NCBI GenBank assembly: GCA_913031655.1
Contig: CAJWFY010000015.1
Location: forward strand, 1-18,037
DNA from: an uncultured Flavobacteriaceae bacterium
GTDB lineage: Bacteria > Bacteroidota > Bacteroidia > Flavobacteriales > Flavobacteriaceae
Direction: 5' to 3'
DNA length: 18,037 nucleotides
The notes beneath the pieces are model-generated. The model worked only from the letters and a program-made list of their open reading frames with translations. It had not been told where the DNA came from and ran no database searches. This document shows positions 16,765 to 18,037 of this stretch, piece by piece. A program made the translations under genes and the position numbers. How positions within the stretch are numbered: the stretch's first letter is position 1; each line of letters opens with the position of its first letter.

Positions 16765-16785
16765 GTTAATAATGTCATTATTGAC
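16765..16785. promoter_or_regulatory. 21-bp near-palindrome, candidate operator of the aldehyde dehydrogenase operon
   Basis: Arms GTTAATAATG (16765-16774) and CATTATTGAC (16776-16785) flank a single central T. The arms are complementary at nine of ten positions, with an uninterrupted inner 7-bp match. Such compact dyads are typical binding sites for dimeric repressors such as TetR- or MarR-family proteins. It sits 12 bases before the aldehyde dehydrogenase ATG, where bound protein could block initiation. No regulator gene is adjacent. Confidence 0.45.
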
Positions 16786-16812
16786 GATTTAATAAAAATA
16801 TACATTATAAAC

Positions 16813-16841
16813 TTGTTAGGAGTGAAAAATAAATACTTTTG
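16813..16841 (+). promoter_or_regulatory. Promoter upstream of ilvD
   Basis: TTG (16813-16815), an 18-base spacer, then TACTTTTG (16834-16841): both elements of the flavobacterial promoter at proper spacing. Transcription should begin near 16846, giving a leader of about 100 bases before ilvD, unlike the very short leaders predicted for lpdA and ftsK. Confidence 0.65.
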
Positions 16842-16899
16842 ATTAAATTTATGTAAATTATATAAACTATATAGAAAATAAATATCTTTATAATCATAT

Positions 16900-16930
16900 C
16901 CTTCTCCTTAGTATGAGAAGGTTTTTTTTT
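16900..16930 (+). terminator. Intrinsic terminator in the ilvD leader
   Basis: A 7-bp GC-containing stem CCTTCTC (16900-16906) / GAGAAGG (16915-16921) with an 8-base loop is followed at once by nine T residues (16922-16930). The T tract exists only in the plus direction, so it acts on rightward transcription from 16813-16841. It ends 14 bases before the ilvD ATG, with no room for another promoter, so ilvD expression must pass it. Confidence 0.75.
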
Positions 16931-16944
16931 AACTGTTTTTGTAA

Positions 16945-18037
16945 ATGAAATTAAATAAATATAGTCGCGTAGTAACTCAGGATCCAACCCAGCCGGCAGC
17001 TAAAGCTATGTTGCATGCCATAGGTTTGTCTGAGGAAGATTTAAACAAGCCTTTTGTTGGAATTGCTAGCACTGGATATGAGGGTAACCCTTGTAATATG
17101 CATTTAAATGATTTGTCGAAATCAATTAAAAGTGGTGTAACTAATGCTGAAATTAATGGACTTATTTTTAACACAATCGGAGTTAGTGATGGTATTTCCA
17201 TGGGAACACAAGGAATGCGTTATTCATTACCTTCAAGAGATATTATAGCTGATTCTATAGAAACAGTTATTCAGGCTATGGCTTACGACGGCTTAATTAC
17301 AGTAGTTGGATGTGATAAAAACATGCCAGGTGCTTTAATGGCTATGCTAAGGCTTAATAGACCTTCTATTTTGGTTTATGGTGGAACAATTGCTCCAGGC
17401 TGCCATAATGATAAGAAACTTGATGTTGTGTCTGCCTTTGAAGCTTGGGGGGAAAACGTTTCTGGAAAAATTGATGATACTGAATTCAAAGCTATTATAA
17501 AAAATGCATGTCCTGGAGCAGGAGCATGTGGAGGAATGTATACAGCTAACACAATGTCTTCTGCTATTGAAGCTATGGGCATGTCTCTTCCTTATAGTTC
17601 ATCTAATCCAGCGATCAGTTCTGAAAAAAATGATGAATGTAATGAGTTAGGCAAAGCAGTAAAGAATCTTTTAATTAAAGATTTAAAACCTTTAGATATA
17701 ATTACAAAAAAATCTTTAGAAAACGCAGTAAGATTAATAACTGTTTTAGGTGGATCAACAAACGCTGTTTTACATTTACTAGCTATTGCAAAAGCGGCTA
17801 AAATTAAATTTTCAATTGACGATTTTCAAATTATTTCGGAAACAACACCTTTTTTAGCAGACTTAAAACCTAGTGGAAAATTTTTAATGGAAGATCTACA
17901 TAATGTTGGAGGAATTCCTGCTGTAATGAAATATATGTTAGATAACAATTATCTTCATGGAGATTGTATGACAGTTACAGGAAAAACTATTTCAGAAAAT
18001 TTATCATCTGTTAAGTCTCTTTCTATTAATCAAGAAA
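16945..18037 (+). CDS. ilvD: Dihydroxy-acid dehydratase, 5' part (runs off window)
   Basis: The first 364 codons of an enzyme that normally has about 560 residues; the window ends inside the gene and the frame is open throughout. It dehydrates 2,3-dihydroxy-3-methyl acids to 2-oxo acids, the third common step of isoleucine and valine synthesis. DPTQPAA at 13-19 and YEGNPCNMHLNDL at 45-57 are visible, as are GVSDGISMGTQGMRYSLPSRD, GCDKNMPG at 122-129, and CPGAGACGGMYTANTMSS at 189-206. Cys50, Cys123 and Cys195 are the likely iron-sulfur ligands. This pattern fits the [2Fe-2S] branch of the IlvD family rather than the E. coli [4Fe-4S] type, which lacks the first Cys. A terminator-like hairpin precedes the ATG. 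Other ilv genes probably follow beyond the window (inference). Confidence 0.95.
   Translation, partial: MKLNKYSRVVTQDPTQPAAKAMLHAIGLSEEDLNKPFVGIASTGYEGNPCNMHLNDLSKSIKSGVTNAEINGLIFNTIGVSDGISMGTQGMRYSLPSRDIIADSIETVIQAMAYDGLITVVGCDKNMPGALMAMLRLNRPSILVYGGTIAPGCHNDKKLDVVSAFEAWGENVSGKIDDTEFKAIIKNACPGAGACGGMYTANTMSSAIEAMGMSLPYSSSNPAISSEKNDECNELGKAVKNLLIKDLKPLDIITKKSLENAVRLITVLGGSTNAVLHLLAIAKAAKIKFSIDDFQIISETTPFLADLKPSGKFLMEDLHNVGGIPAVMKYMLDNNYLHGDCMTVTGKTISENLSSVKSLSINQE

Larger units (their letters stand above)
16753..16944. other. Divergent intergenic region between aldehyde dehydrogenase and ilvD
   Basis: A 192-bp AT-rich stretch with no convincing coding sequence. It contains, in order, a 21-bp near-palindrome (16765-16785), a plus-strand promoter (16813-16841), and an intrinsic terminator (16900-16930) upstream of ilvD. 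On the minus strand no exact TAnnTTTG is found for the aldehyde dehydrogenase gene; the nearest is TATATTTT, about 45 bases upstream of its ATG. Confidence 0.6.

Noticed and set aside
16772..16792. Short ORF MSLLTI as a possible ilvD leader peptide with Leu and Ile codons
   Set aside because: It lies upstream of the well-matched promoter at 16813-16841, so would not be on the predicted transcript, and its ATG falls inside the palindrome. It is too short to judge.
16805..16987. A 60-codon minus-strand open frame across the intergenic region into ilvD
   Set aside because: It is low-complexity Ile/Lys/Tyr-rich sequence with no recognisable domain, and it overlaps the promoter, terminator and ilvD start.

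Overview
The window looks like chromosomal DNA of an AT-rich marine-type Bacteroidota, most likely a Flavobacteriales member. Three things point there. Several genes have upstream TAnnTTTG boxes, the flavobacterial -7 promoter element, and they lack Shine-Dalgarno sequences. The order ftsK-lolA-lptF/G-ribB is one I associate with Flavobacteriia. The encoded proteins (an IlvD with the GNPCN/GCDKNMPG pattern, a three-part DsbD, a PabB with PIKGT) also read as typical of that class. The assignment is by inspection only. I see no insertion sequences, phage genes, CRISPR array or rRNA; the window is mostly housekeeping genes packed into tight operons.

Layout. Positions 1-86 hold a tRNA-Ser(UGA) on the minus strand, divergent from a TauE/SafE-family permease (173-937, +). 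This permease converges, with a 4-base overlap, on a minus-strand operon reading from right to left: ftsK (6547-4187), lolA-like (4187-3549), an LptF/LptG permease (3544-2093) and ribB (2073-934), with a GTP-cyclohydrolase-II-like tail on RibB that has lost its zinc cysteines. An NhaC-type antiporter (8057-6591) lies just upstream on the same strand. From a divergent region at 8058-8156, plus-strand genes run rightward: lpdA, pabB (TTG start), tilS and a full-length dsbD. dsbD overlaps tail-to-tail by 9 bases with a second minus-strand operon: flavin reductase, nitroreductase-family protein and class-3-like aldehyde dehydrogenase (14157-16752). After a 192-bp divergent intergenic region, ilvD (dihydroxy-acid dehydratase) starts at 16945 and runs off the window end.

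How the genes fit together. The ftsK operon couples chromosome segregation with outer-membrane biogenesis (lipoprotein carriage, LPS transport) and a riboflavin precursor enzyme. The plus-strand set covers 2-oxoacid dehydrogenase E3, folate (p-aminobenzoate), tRNA-Ile decoding and periplasmic thiol reduction. The aldehyde dehydrogenase/nitroreductase/flavin reductase set looks like a small redox or detoxification operon.

The most interesting non-coding stretch is 16753-16944. A 21-bp near-palindrome sits just before the aldehyde dehydrogenase start. On the other strand, a good TTG-N18-TACTTTTG promoter is followed by a strong intrinsic terminator that ends only 14 bases before ilvD. This suggests an attenuator or a small RNA. 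I see no wholly new multi-gene system here.
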